Origin: Clitopilus passeckerianus
Taxonomy: Eukaryota > Basidiomycota > Agaricomycetes > Agaricales > Entolomataceae
Direction: 5' to 3'
DNA: 64,000 nt
Assembly (NCBI GenBank): GCA_944990035.1
Contig: CALYLX010000146.1
Location: 248,001-312,000 of the forward strand
A model generated the notes under the pieces. It saw only the letters and a list, made by a program, of their open reading frames with translations. It did not search any database and was not told where the DNA came from. The translations under genes were made by a program, and so were the position numbers. Position 1 is the stretch's first letter, and each line of letters starts with the position of its first letter. This document shows, piece after piece, positions 35,474 through 47,815 of this stretch.

Positions 35474-37100
35474 CTAACCACTATGCCAGTTACAATATTG
35501 GGGGCGACGATGCTTAGCAGGCACAGAAGGCTCGCCAGCCTCCATAGGACCAAGCAGCTGCTGGACCGAAGGCAGCGGTGGGAGCGGTAGAATCAGCAGC
35601 CCCTGAAGTTGGTTATCACAGACAAGCTTGGTTGCAGCTTGAAGCAAGATCTGAGCGCTGCCTGGGTCCTGGTCCTTCGTGAAATCGTTCCCAAGACGGT
35701 AAAGCGAGATTATGTCCAGCATTCTCTTAAGAAGTTTTGCATCAGACATTCCAGGTAGAGGAGGTAGAGCGATATTTCCCGAGTCGCTGTTGGGTTTCTG
35801 AGGCCTGTAGAGCCAGTATAGGATATCACAAGTGAGCATAGCAGCATCGCCAGGATGGACATGTAAACTGTAAAGTATGGTGAATCGTGGGTTGGGATAC
35901 AAGTGAGGATGATTATTTACCGATTTGTTTGAGGGCCTTGACCGATGGTAGGGGTAGCAGCAGGGGAGAACGAAGCTCCGCCTGAGTTGGCACCAGTTCT
36001 CGAGATCGAGGCTATAGTCAGCGGCCCAGCCATACCAGCCCTGGCTTCAGAGTCCCGAGACGCCTTCGTCTTCGCCTTCTTCTTGGGCATTGGAGAAGAC
36101 GAGGTCTCATAGCTTGAGTCCTCCTCAAGGATAGAGCTATCAACCTCTTGATTTCGCACAGAAGAGGGGTGCCGCCGTTTTGAGCCTGAAGTTACCCCTC
36201 GTTTCGGGGAGGTTGAGGAGGACTGAAGACCTGAGGGTTCATGCAAGATGGGAGAGCTGGATATCACAGTAGAAGGCAGGGAAGCCTTCGCATTCAGCGT
36301 TTGTAGAGATCCACAGGCGATGCTGGTTCCCAGGTTTGGTGGAGTAGATCCGGTAGGGCTCATTGCTTCGCCCAGCCCCTTCGGTCCAACGCTGAGATCT
36401 CGTCAGTTTGCACAGACTTCCCTGCTCGCGACATTACTCACTACTTCTTCCAATACTTCCACCCATAGAGCGCAGTCGGAAATACCTTGGAGCACACCAA
36501 GTTCAGCCACACCCTGAGAGCTACTCTACCCTCAAGACTGTCCGCTATTACCCGCCCAAGGTATTCAGTTAACGCTTGTGGAACTTTCTCGTCAGGAAGA
36601 TCAGGTTTCCGCAGTAAATGCCAGAGGAGGAGGAGGCAGTCGTCCGATACCAGGGCGTTCTTGATTGCCTATAAGAAGTGTCTTTGTTCATTGAGTGGTG
36701 TGCCAATAGCTGCGTCGCTTACCGCGATGAGCTCAGGATTCAGGCTTGTGTATGTTGAACCACCACTCAGCGTTGGGTCCACCGTCCTCAGGCCGTGAAA
36801 GTACTCGTCAACCATGCGACCGAAGGTGTCATGGCCGAGCCCACCTCGGCGTGATTGGGTAGCTGATTCTTCCTCCCTGTCATGGTTTTCAGAACCTCGT
36901 TTATTCGATAGTTGAAAAGAGGGCGGGTCGATGGAGAGTTCTGCGTCAAGAAGAGCGACGCGAATGCAGAATTGCATGATGACCTCAAGCTTGGGCTGCA
37001 AGTTCTGAAGGATCCAATCTGTGAGTCGAATCTGTAGTCTATCCGCCATGTTTGCCATCTGAGGCGATATGGTCGGTTTTGGAGCTTCCACAGGCTTCAT
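35474..37100 (-). CDS. Hypothetical protein, helical N-terminus and Ser/Lys-rich middle
   Basis: Not recognised. Exon 1 starts MKPVEAPKPTISPQMANMAD, then RLQIRLTDWILQNLQPKLEV and a helical part to LNPELIA. A gtaagc intron leads to AIKNALVSDDCLLLLWHLLR and the region around 36480-36560. There the frame must change, because an alternative frame reads SDCALWVEVLEEVVSNVASR, which looks coding. An exon then carries a basic region (SPMPKKKAKTKASRDSEARA), a possible nuclear signal. A 53-nt intron follows (gtaaat...ctttacag), then LHVHPGDAAMLTCDILYWLY and a helical C-terminus ending CNWHSG. About 430 residues or more. Splicing near 36400-36560 is unresolved, with either a small indel or an unseen intron. 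Confidence 0.6.
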
Positions 37101-37469
37101 GGATACGAGAAGGTGAAGCCGCTGTCGATCCGACTTTGGTGGACCAAATTGGTGGTCCGATCCAACACCGTCTGCCCTTTTCCTCCTTCCATCACTTCAG
37201 CCCTACTGCAATGTATTGTTACCTCGTAACGTGAAAACGACGAATAACCTCTGTTGAAGGTTTGTTTCGAGTCATGTCGAAGCTAACGCCGACCCCGTCT
37301 GTATGTCGCTATGGATTTGAAGGAGTACAATATATACGACTAGCGCTCAGAAACATAATAGTCAAATTGTGGATATTCCGGAGAGTGATGGAAGGATGAG
37401 GAAAGGCGAAGTAAATAGATGCGTGAAAGACTCAATGTAGGAATTGAAGAGATATAATAACAGCAAGCC
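37101..37469. other. Intergenic region
   Basis: 369 bases: promoter of the hypothetical gene to the left and 3' flank of the BAH-PHD gene to the right. Nothing else seen. Confidence 0.5.
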
Positions 37470-39760
37470 CTAAATCGCACCTCTACATTGTGGACAAGAG
37501 AATTCATGTTTCTTGCCCTTCGTCTGCTTGCTTGCTTTCTTCGTTGTTGCCCCTTTCTTCCCTGCACCTGTGTCATCAAAAAGGTCCTCCAAATCCAAAT
37601 CATTATCCATCCCCCACTGCACCAGCTGAGTCTCCCATTCATCCTTTTCCACCTCACTCACAGGACATGTCTGTGCCTCCTTCTCCTGTCCATCCACCAT
37701 GCCCTCATCTTCACCACCCACTGGTCTTCCCCTGCCCACCCAATTCAATAGCCCATATACCCTTCTCCTGGCTTTCACCACAATTGACACATTCCCACTC
37801 ACTCCACCATTTTCGTACGCCAGCCCTCTCAGTATTGGCTGCTGTGCAATCCTGAGGAGTGCTTCGGGAAGCAGAGGTGTCTCATCAACACCGTCGTCCC
37901 AAGCTGAGCCAGGCTGGCTGTAGTATTCAATGACCTCCGCAGGTGTGATCTGGCGAGGCTTTTGGGGCACTTTGCCTTTGGCTTTCGCGGAGATGTTCTC
38001 CCGTCGCGGTGTCAGCTGAATGTCTGCATCTGGCGGTGGTGTCATCAGAGGTTCTCGGGTTCTGCAGCTACGACTCTTCTCCGTGGGGCAACGCTCACGG
38101 CACCTAACGTATCGGCGGAAGTGGAAGGTTGGTTGGCAACTGCTGCAGCGTTGGACCTTGTTGTTCGTTTTGGCAACGGTGCAGGCGCCTTCTTCTTGCC
38201 TCTCTGTGCAGCAACTGCAGCAACCGAACCTCTTGAAGAGCGGGTTGGAGGCCCGACCTTGGTAGCTGCTCGCTGACTTCTAGTAGGCGCCCGACTGGCG
38301 CTTTCTACAGGTGCGTTTTCCTTCTGGGAACGGAGTCGTTTCACCCAAGTATTGGCGAGTTCTTCGTTGTCGTCCTCCTTCGAAGTTGACTTTTCTTCGA
38401 CCGAGATTTTGAAGTAGAAACCACCTGTGACCGCGCAGAAAGCGAGTCGTCGACCTCTGCAAGAATGGCCAACTCAACCTGGCGCGCACTACTGCATTCA
38501 TCTTCCTCGCCTTCCCTTCCGCATCGTCATCCTGGGGGTTGGGCAACCGTCCGCCAACCAACGCAACGACATCAATGTCTCCGTCCAGGTCAGGAGAGCT
38601 ACGCAGGAGTTTCAAAGTGTGCGGATGATCGATCTCGTTGTCCTCGCGAGTGAATGTTTCCTTCGTTTCCATCTGGCTGCGAGTACGTTTCCTCCCCCTT
38701 GCTCCGCCTCTCCGGGGTTTAATGACTTCTTTGGAGTTTTGACGATCAGGGTTGCTATCTCGATGGGCAAGCAAACAGCTTGAATGGTACCACTTCCTAC
38801 AAGATGGCCGAGGACAGAAGTGCATGACTTCAGATGAGGAAAATTCATTTGGATTATACGGCTCTGAGCAGAGGCAGGTAGCAGATCCCTGCTTCGGCTG
38901 TAATTCACGTTAATGTTGAACCATAGGGGGGAAATATGATATTATATACCTCGATCGTACGTGCTAGGAATTCGAAGGTATAACGCTGATAGAAGGTCTG
39001 ACGCCCTATCGAGGGCTGATCTGGATCGTTTTCAGAAAAGCGCGCCAGCTGTATCACAGCTGGTAAGACGTTTGGTGAGTAACACAGGCTGGAAAGGGTT
39101 CTGGATCTGCTCACCATCATATGCTGAAGTGGAGACGAAGTCGTAGTGGTCCGAGAAGATCCGTTCATACCGGCCGCAGGCCTCTGGTTTGCTACGATCG
39201 TGTGAGGGTAGGATGCACTGGTATGGAGGAATCACTTACAAAGACTTGACAGCACTCTTTACATCATGTCCTGACCAGTACCACTGAACACGGGTCCAGA
39301 CCTGCAGACGGACTGAATGAGTTATGGAGAGTGCTGAGCCTTGGGAAGCTTGCGTACATTATCGTCGCTATTTGCGCGTATTTCACGTATTTTTGCGACC
39401 CAGTAATCACAAAGTTCGATCTTTGCTCCTGGCGCCACCCCATGGGGCAGGATTGTTGCTCTGTGAACGATGAATGTTCGACAAATCGACCAGCAAGCTA
39501 CAGTTTTATAGCACTGACACGTCACCCTTCTTAAAGGTGTATTCCTCATCGTCCTCGTCGCGAACTGAATATGTCCAAGAGGATGTCGATCAGTCAATGT
39601 CGCACGGCCACCAATGAACTGTGTACACACCAATGAAACTTCCGAATTGACGCATGGTATTCCACTGCTCGGCCGTAGGAGCAGTTGGGTCGCCGCCCGC
39701 CTTCGATGTCCCCTTCTTCTTCGGTGATGTTGTCAGTCGAGCAGCACGACGACGAGGCAT
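37470..39760 (-). CDS. BAH and PHD-finger chromatin protein
   Basis: Likely nuclear histone reader. The start MPRRRAARLTTSPKKKGTSK is basic and followed by WNTMRQFGSF. The BAH domain spans several short exons: VRDEDDEEYTFKKGDVSVL, then THRATILPHGVAPGAKIELC-type sequence with DYWVAKIREIRA, RVQWYWSGQDVKSAV, CGRYERIFSDHYDFVS and DQPSIGRQTFYQRYTFEFL. The PHD finger follows (CLCSEPYNP, VMHFCPRPSCRKWYHSSCLL). The middle is disordered and basic (PRRGGARGRKRTRS; RAPTRSQRAATKVGPPTRSS). The C-terminus reads ITPAEVIEYYSQPGSAWDDG, LLPEALLRIAQQPILRGLAY, and ends with a CPQC motif (HEFSCPQCRGAI). BAH-PHD proteins bind modified nucleosomes. The ATG at 39760 fits the conserved N-terminus and lies 193 bases from the divergent HVA22 gene start. 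Confidence 0.85.
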
Positions 39761-39952
39761 GTTTGCGGAGTGTCGGCCAGGCGGCGCGTTGAGAGCAAGT
39801 CCCAGCCATTTCTTGAAGTTGAACCAAGCCAAGCCGTGCCGATGATTGTGATCAATTGATCGCATCACGTAAGCCGGCCAACTGAGCGGTACGCGTGGAC
39901 GCAGCAAGCTTATAAGAAAGGAAACCACTACCGTTTTGCTGCAGATGCTACC

Positions 39953-41105
39953 ATGCTTTTCTTTTTAACATCTCGTATTGTCAGGCAAGTAATGATAGTC
40001 ATTGCAGTCGACGATGCTGACGATGAACTCGTTACCTAGCTCGTTGGTAGCTTTCTTGTACCCATGTTACGCCTCCTACAAGGCCCTGAGCCAGAGGCCT
40101 GCTTCTGAAGCAGAACTCGAACGATGGCTAATGTACTGGTCGGTCCTTGGATGTATCGTTGGCGTTGAATACGTTGCAGAATGGGTCATCTCATGGTTAG
40201 TGACCAGCCAAAGTTTGCTACCAATCCACACCTAATCGCGAGAAATCGATGTTTCATCGTTGTCTCGCATTTTATCCAGGATACCATTCTACTGGACGTT
40301 CAAGATGATCTTCTTACTCTATCTGGCGCTCCCACAAACACAAGGCTCCTCGTACCTGTACACCGTTCACCTTAACCCCTTCCTCAAAGCACATGAGCGA
40401 CAAATCGATACCACTCTGATCAAGCTTAAGGCTCGTGCTTACTCTTTTATCCAAGAGAAACTCAGGACTCTCTGGGATATGGCGATGGCATCCCTTGGCC
40501 AGCCTACCACTGCCAGACAGGAAGACGCCGCTGCGGGCTCTGCACAACCCCCAACCATGAACGACCCTGCCTCAGGGCCCATGCAGCTCTTTGGTGGGTT
40601 CTGGCGCAACTACGGCCCTGCTGTCGTGGCAGGTGGTGCTGCTCTTATGCAGAAGGTGAACGCTGGCGCTACCGCAGCTCAGAATCAAGCACGGGCACAA
40701 ACGTGGACGGCAGCCCAGAACGAGAGTCAGTATAGTCTTCCAGATGTCCCCAAGTCTATTGATAAACCTACTTCTCCCCCAGACAACAATGTTCAAATGC
40801 CTGTGCCAGAGACTGTCATTCCCTCCATGACTAGTCGCAGTTCCAGTTCCAGCTCTGGGTCTGCGCATGGCAGTGGTAACACCGAGATCAGAGAGCGCGA
40901 ACGCAAGGTGTCCACCGCATCCCCCTTTGGGCGATTCGAAGAGGTTGACGTCCCAAGCGATGTTGAAGGCTACGATCTTGACGGCGGTCACGATACCAGC
41001 GGCAACAAGTCCAAGGAACCAGCAGGTGCTACTTCCCCAGGTGGAAGTGGTTGGTTTGGCGGCTGGAGCTCCAAGGGCAACTATGAGCGTGTCAAGGCCG
41101 AGTAA
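39953..41105 (+). CDS. TB2/DP1/HVA22 (REEP/Yop1-type) ER membrane-shaping protein
   Basis: Hairpin membrane protein that bends ER tubules. Exon 1 MLFFFLTSRIVS joins the next exon through a GC-AG intron (cag|gcaagt ... gttacctag, about 55 nt) to give SSLVAFLYPCYASYKALSQR, the conserved family start. Then ELERWLMYWSVLGCIVGVEY, VAEWVISW, and after a second intron IPFYWTFKMIFLLYLALPQT and GSSYLYTVHLNPFLKAHERQ. These are the two hydrophobic hairpins and TYW/FY motifs of the DP1 domain, at residues 1-130. The remaining 200 residues are soluble, Ser/Pro-rich and probably disordered, ending GNYERVKAE. The C-terminal extension is longer than in yeast Yop1 but common in filamentous fungi. Confidence 0.93.
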
Positions 41106-41261
41106 TTGACCAGCATATTGGACAGTAATCGCTTTCGATCTTGTTTTCGAGATAATCTCATCTTGGACTATACGGCCGAGAATCTTACTCATTGTACATA
41201 AAGTGTGTAAAATATAATGGTTAGATATCTATCATAATCTCTAGACCGGATCCAATAAAAC

Positions 41262-42938
41262 CTAGTGGTCGTCATTGGTGTGGTCAAGAAGGCCCTCCCC
41301 TGCCTCGTCAGCCTGGTCGAGGTTCGTAACGCGCAGAGGGGCAGGTTTGTTAAGCTGGTTTAGGAAGAGTCAGTATCTTTTCTTCAGAACTCGCAGCTGG
41401 TAATGCTCACTGCAACATAGATGGCCGATGATATAATTACGAGAGCCCCGAATATTGAGAGCGGGGACGGCAGGGTGTGGAAAAATAGGAAGTCGAAGAA
41501 CGTAGCGAATACAACCTATAATTGTTGGTCAGGATGCACTTTGCCTTTGGAAGCTTCTAATCACACTGACCTGGCTGTAAATCCCCATACTTCCACGTCC
41601 TGCAGCCTCTCTCTGAAGCCCCATCGTAAGGAATACCTGGTAGAGCAGGCCGAAGACCCCAACGAAGACCAAGGCGATCCAAACCTCCACCGATCGAGGT
41701 AGGAGGAGATGGGTACGCTGGATGGCCATGCTGCAAGGAAATCTCAGCTAGGTATACACGAGGGAGATAGTTTCTTACATGACGCCTCCGACAAGTAGGG
41801 ATTGAATTGACAAGTGGTTAATGCTGTGAAGTGTATGTGCACGTTTACCAATGGCCCGTAGCAGGATGTCTTTTTAGAGAGTACTCAGAGTCACTGGGAT
41901 CATCGCGTTGCATCTTTGAAACTCACATGAACCCGTTGCACCACATACACCAAGCAAGGCAGCTCTGCGCAGAGATTAAAATGGTTTGGAATTGTGCAGA
42001 AGTCGTCCTCACCCAACACCGAACAAGCGGTCCTTCACGCCAGATTGCGACGACGTGATTATCGACTCTGGAGCACCGAACAGGAATTTCGGTCGGGCAA
42101 TGAACACTACCCCGGTCAAGCTAACCGCTACGTAAAAGTTAGAAAGCTCATCGTAACCACAAGTTCTGAACGCTTATGCGTACCGCTAGCAGCAAGTTGT
42201 TTCCTGGACAAATTCTCTTTCAGGAAGATCCTTCCTGCCACTGCAGTGCAGAGTGGTGCCAAAAAGGTTAGAGCGGTCGTGTCAGACAGAGAAAGATATC
42301 GGAGGGCCCAAAACACTCCAAAGAGTGCTACAAAGCTGCAGGCTAGGTTATTTTCGAGCGTATATCGTTGTAGGGCTCAGAACTCGCCCAGTTACCCCCC
42401 TGCAAACGAGGAGCAATCGTACTTCCTTTGGTCCTAGCCATGGATCTGGGATCCCGACCCAAAGGCTATAATGGTTCAGCATCTTGATCATGAACAATAG
42501 ATCAGGAAGCCAGACGTGTATACCATAGCAGAAATATAGGTTGTAACCTCCGCAGAATCGCCTAAGAACCCGCAACATTATCAGAAGTGCACGCAACACA
42601 CCATTCGGAAGCCAATTATCTAGATGCAAGGATGAACGTCCGGAAAGTGACCTCCAGAAACGCAGCCGATCTACCTCAAGTGTCGGGAACTCTGGCCAGC
42701 CGTTGTTCAGTCTCTTGACCGTAAGGTTCATCAGAGAATAGAAACATGCAGCAGTTGTTACAAGCAAAAGGCCTGCATTTGATTGGATGAACCCTTCGCC
42801 CCAAGAAGACACAATTTTTGGGTGCAGATGCTGGCCCGCCGAGGTCATTTCTTCAGCCTCCAAATCATCAGAAGAATTCAAAAGAGGGGCAGCAGAGTTT
42901 AGGCCAGAAGCATCGTATGTACGGCCACTCGATGACAT
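41262..42938 (-). CDS. EamA/DMT-family membrane transporter
   Basis: Drug/metabolite transporter superfamily protein, similar to SLC35G-type EamA carriers. The start MSSSGRTYDASGLNSAAPLL is a soluble tail, followed by the first membrane segment NAGLLLVTTAACFYSLMNLT. Exons then give RYLSLSDTTALTFLAPLCTA, GRIFLKENLSRKQLAAS (the classic first EamA repeat), and later EVWIALVFVGVFGLLYQVFL and LQREAAGRGSMGIYSQ from the second repeat. The C-terminus is polar and ends LLDHTNDDH. About ten membrane helices are expected. Introns are short and numerous, and some exon borders between 41700 and 42650 were not resolved. Substrate cannot be inferred. Confidence 0.82.
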
Positions 42939-43333
42939 GGTTTGTCGTCAAATCGAGGCACCTCGGAGTCAAAGATGAATGTCAGGTCCTCATGAATCAT
43001 ATCGGTTGATGACGCAAAATTCTGGGATGATGACCAAGTGAAATGCCAATAGCCGAAGCCAAGGTATCACCAAAGTTATAGTCGATGAAAGCAAGGACGC
43101 AAACCATCGAACGGGCAGATGAGCAATGGTTGTATTATTGGTCATATACGGGTACAACGATGGGTACACAAACTGTCACAAGGTCAAGAAAGCAAGATAG
43201 CAGAAATGGAGACAACATGATTTAGAAGAAGGCAATTCAAGCATGGTAGAACACCGGAAGAAAGTAAATTAACGCCTAGGCGAGATCTAGGTTAAATAGG
43301 GTCCCAATCGTTGCAGTGAGAGCCACCCGCCAT
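42939..43333. other. Intergenic region
   Basis: 395 bases: EamA promoter on the left and 3' flank of the Zn2Cys6 gene on the right. Nothing else was seen. Confidence 0.5.
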
Positions 43334-46300
43334 CTAGTTATCAAAGATAGCACGAGGGGAGCCAACCTGGGACCATCGAAGTGTTAGCTAGTGGTTGGGC
43401 GAAAGGCGATATGGTAAAACTTACATTGGACATGTAGCTCGTCCAGGTCTCTTGGAGGCTGTTATCGTCAGCAGCGATTCCTCGCAAAGCAGCCTCCGGA
43501 GTATAGTGGTGTTGGTATTGTTGACCCCTTGCCGCAAGTTGGGCTGGGTTACTGTACGATACGGAGGCCCAGTATTGCTGCTGTTCGATCTGCATAGGCT
43601 GACCAGGGTCGCCTTGAGGTACATGCTGGTTGTGATAGTTAGGGGCTGGTGTGCTCATAGACTGGTGCATTTGATACTGCGATTGATGCCCTGGTTGATA
43701 GTTTGGGTGTTGTAGGTGCTGAGGATGAACTGGTGACTGCTGTTGCTGCGAACCACCATAGACAGAATCAGGAAATCCGTGTTCGTGGCTGAAACTGGTG
43801 TCTGCATGCCAGAACTATATGACGAAGTTGAGGGAGGGGTATATGAGGTTGGTTGAAGCTGATGTAGTTGAGGCTGCGACTGTTTCCGGGGCAGTTGTGG
43901 AGGCGGCATCGCTTGGGGATGTGGATGCGACTGAGCATGCTGTACGTGTCGCAGACTTGATTGTGAAGCTTGATGCGATAATTTCCTTAGACTTGAACGG
44001 CTAGAGGATGCGTGCAGTTGGTGAGGGCGTTGATCATAGTGCTGGCCAGAAGTCGAAGGAGCTGCATAAGCCCCTTGTTGGGCTTCGTGGGCGGGAACGT
44101 ATCCGGGTTGCTGCTGGACGACAGGATAGGCGTTCTGTTGGGGCTGTTGTTGTCGAGGGTCCTGGTATTGATGCGGCTGCTCCTGAGACGGGTGACGTCC
44201 GGACGGCGCCCTTGCATGCTGCTGCTGTTGTTGCTGTTGCTGACGCTGCAGTAATAGCCTCTGCTGCTCCAATTGTTGTTGCTGACGTTGATACTGCTCC
44301 TGTCGGTGCTGCTGATCAACCTGCATCTGCATCTGACGCTCGTACTCCTGTCGTTCTTGCTGTTGCCTCTCCCTCTCCCTCATCTCCATCTGTGCTTGCA
44401 TCTCCCTCGCACGCTCCGCGGCTTCTACATTGCTCTGTTGTTGTTGCTGCTGGTATGCATTGCGAATCTGCTCTGAGATGTGCCCATCGAAACCGCCTAA
44501 TTCTCTGACCAAGCTCGGATGCCAACCGGCAAACGATGGGTTAGCAGCAACTAGATTCTGGACCTGTGCTTGTTGCTGTTGTTGATTCTGGCCAGGCGAA
44601 TAACTTGCATTGACTGAAGCGGGAGAACCGGAGGGATCCCTTGGCGAGCTACCTGCAGAGGGAGCAGCCGTAGAAGGTTTAGTCGTTACCACAGTGTGAG
44701 TCTTCCCGCTGAAAATTGATAGTTCATCCTTCTGATCATCCCGAGGAGTAGGTTTAAAAATGTCGTTGGGAATAGCAGGGGGAATGCCGCTGTTGGTTTC
44801 GAGATAGGTCTGGTGGGCTTTGGTGTGGAGACGTTGTACGATCGGCTACGGGCGATCCGGGCGTGAGTAAGCAGAACTCTAATCAGGATAGATTGCGAAG
44901 GAACACGCACAAGGAATTTGACTGCTCTGCCGCCGAAGCTAGCAGCCTGCTGGAACAACTCCGTAGCCGTCCGAAGCTCTAATAACGCCGCAGGCGCCAC
45001 TTTCGATTGAGAAGAGTGGGTTACGACTGATGCAAGCATTACCTATAGTCCAGAACCTCGATCAGCCACCGAATCGTAAATCATATTGGAATACCTCAGG
45101 GGGTTACCCCAAGGAAGAAAGTAACTCACGGAGGCGGAAAAAGCATGAGTCCACAGCACCCAAAACCTTGCAATTTGCGCGGGGAACAGGGAGAACTGCT
45201 CCTTGATCGACCCGAGAATAGTACAAGCGCTACGATAGCCAGCGAGAAAAGAGGGTGCATACTGAGACTTGATAGGGTCATGCGGGTGGCTTGAGAGGGC
45301 ATGCGCGAAGAAGCATCGGTGAATATACAGGAGAGCTGAAAGGGGTGGAGAAACCCGTGGTAATTAGTTCATCTCGAAGGGCGTTGACAGGAATATGAAT
45401 CGGGTTTGCCACTTACTCAGTTCGCGGTAATTAATCGGCATGAAATGGCTCATCGTCTTAGATAGCCCCTCTCCTTTTGGCGTTGGCCCAAGTGTGTATG
45501 CCGGCACTTCCATATCTCGCACCTTGCGGTCGAGCTCTAGAATGATCGAGTACTTCGGTGCGCGTGAGGTGAGGGTACCCTGCACGACTGCTGACACGCA
45601 TTCTGCACCGAAGCGGGCTTTCCAGTAGGGGACTAAATTTCAAAAGGATGAATAGAGTAGGTGCGAAGGCCAGAAGGAACCTCACAAGAGGGCACAACGG
45701 ATCCATCCTCAGCAAAAGTTTGGTCAGGATCCATAGGCAACTCGCAGTCCACAAAAGGAAGAGAGAAAGTCGCCAGGCGTCCAGTCGCGAGACTCTGTGA
45801 CAAGGGATCAGTGGGTGTCACTGGAAACCCTGGAAAAGTGAAAGTATCACCTGCCAACAATCCGTAATAAACAGCTCCCAGAACAGTGCTCGTCGCTTCT
45901 GAACTTCGGCAGGTGTAAGTTTCCATCTAGCACAGTCCCGATCTATCAGGGAATCAGAAATGTGCATGCTACACTTCGGAGATTATGAACTCACGCAAAC
46001 CAATCTACGCGCAACACAACTTTTTAACATATAGCCACTTTATAACAGTTGTCGAAACTTACACTTTGAGCCAACTTGACCGCAAGTCCGAAAATGGCCC
46101 AAGTACTTTCAATTCCTCCATTCCCTCGCTTTCCTTCTTCGGGGTATTCGTCAACAGTGCATGGCTCGCTGAGCTACCGCCAGATAGCCCTTCGTAGATA
46201 GCCATGAGACTCAAACATTGGACAGTTGCGACGCTAGGTGGGCGTTCAAGGACGCCTTCCAATGACAAGGCAGCTTTCGTGAGTTCATAGAACCTGGCGG

Positions 46301-47815
46301 CGGGAAGATTGTCGGGCGCAGCGGGAAGAGAGATGTCCGTGAGTGCACCGAACGTGAAGATGATGAAAAGTAAGGCGAGGTCATGCGATGTTGGCGTTTG
46401 AGAGGTTGCAGACCGGCCCTGAGACGAGGTGCTGGGTGGCGAGAGCGAATTCTCGGGCTGGGAGCTGGTGGACGCGGTAGAGTTGGTATACGCGACTCCA
46501 GGTGGGGAGGGCACGGCTGCAGCATTTAGCAACCTGCTGCCAGGATGCGCTTGCGGTGCGGGTCGTATCCACTGCTGTTCTAAGGCTTTCTTTGCTTCAG
46601 GATACCACATCGGAAGCAACTCTTCCTCGATTTGTCTCCTGGTCACAGCACCGAAAAACCAGGGAGCTTGTTCAAGGTATAGAGCGGCAAGATTTCGGGC
46701 TTCAGACCATTCGGGAAGATACGTGTTTGTCATTGTCTCTAGGTCAATGAGTGTTTGCTCTGGGAAGACCGAGTTGAGAGGAGGGTTAAATGGGAAGGAC
46801 TGCGACAGTTGAGTGACCGAATGAGGAAGCGCCATATTAGAGGCCCCAGCAGGCCACGTATCAGGAGGTGGAGACGTTTCCTTTGGAGAAGAAACCTCGC
46901 CCTGGGGGTACAAAAAAAAAGAAAACTTAGTACAACTTGAAAAATATTGGAGGTTGTTCAACGCACGATAAGAAGACTCTGTCAGGAGAATTCAGAAGAC
47001 GGTTCGGAGCTATTTAACATAAAACACACCTCTGTCCCAGCCGATCTCCCGTAGAAAGTTGCAGCGCCATCTTCCCTTATGGCAAGTGTCCCAAAGGCAT
47101 CAATATATTGTTCATCGTCTTCAGCTTCGGGCTCAGCCTCGTCAAACATCTGTGGTTGCTTCCCACTACCAATCGGGCCTTCTCCGTCGACAGCCGCATG
47201 CAGATCTATGCTGGACTTGATCTGCAGTAGATCACGATGAAGTAATGGGTGGGTTTCTGCAGGTCCAGAGGAAGAGCCCCCACAGAGGAAGCTGAGTGAG
47301 AAATGGCTAGGGCATCCTCCAGTTGGCGTATTCGGTCGGACATTCTTGAGATTTTTGCATGGAGCTTCTCTGTATCTGCTAAGACAAACCTGAGGGGAAG
47401 TCAACACAAAAGCGAGGTCCGCCATGAGAAGAGAACATACCGGGTCCCTTGTCCAGTAATGAGGCTGCCATTGGGACAAATCGCAGAACAACCACGCCTT
47501 TTACAGCTATAATAAGGCGAATATTGAAGTCAATACAGGAACGAATGATGCCGATGATGGTATGGGCTGACCTTGAACAAGGCACCGTCTTGTCGCATTT
47601 GAGCTTGAGGCTTAGGGAGATTCAGAACGATGCCCGTTATGACGACCAACGTACGACTCACCGGCGGCATTCAGCACACGATAATGCCCCTACGAGCCGT
47701 TGAGTAAACGTTTAAAGGGTGCTTGTTCACCGTGTCACTCACCTCTGGCTCTCTTCGCTTCCTTGTCTTGGGCGCGTTGTAAGCTAACCGGGTCTTTCTT
47801 CGCAGCCTGCGGCAT
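43334..47815 (-). CDS. Zn2Cys6 transcription factor with fungal_trans region and Gln-rich tail
   Basis: Nuclear DNA-binding regulator. Starts MPQAAKKDPVSLQRAQDKEA. The binuclear cluster is split by introns: ALSCAECRR / LKLKCDKTVPCSS / CKRRGCSAICPNGSL, giving the six cysteines, followed by a coiled-coil linker (DTEKLHAKI, MSERIRQLEDALA). The middle-homology region includes DAFGTLAIREDGAATFYGRS, LPEWSEARNLAALYLEQAPW, DLALLFIIFTFGALTDISLP, VATVQCLSLMAIYEGLSGGS, and later STVLGAVYYGLLAGDTFTFP and AAAFGGR-type helices. Residues encoded around 43660-44600 are rich in Gln runs (RQQQQQQQQH, NAYQQQQQQ) and may activate transcription or form condensates. The end reads ETWTSYMSN, then after an intron VGSPRAIFDN. 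One base is missing near 43797. Target genes unknown. Confidence 0.9.

Noticed and set aside
44008..44508. Long plus-strand frame opposite the Gln-rich exon
   Set aside because: It is the antisense shadow of CAG/CAA repeats (Leu/Val/Ala-rich translation), not a gene.
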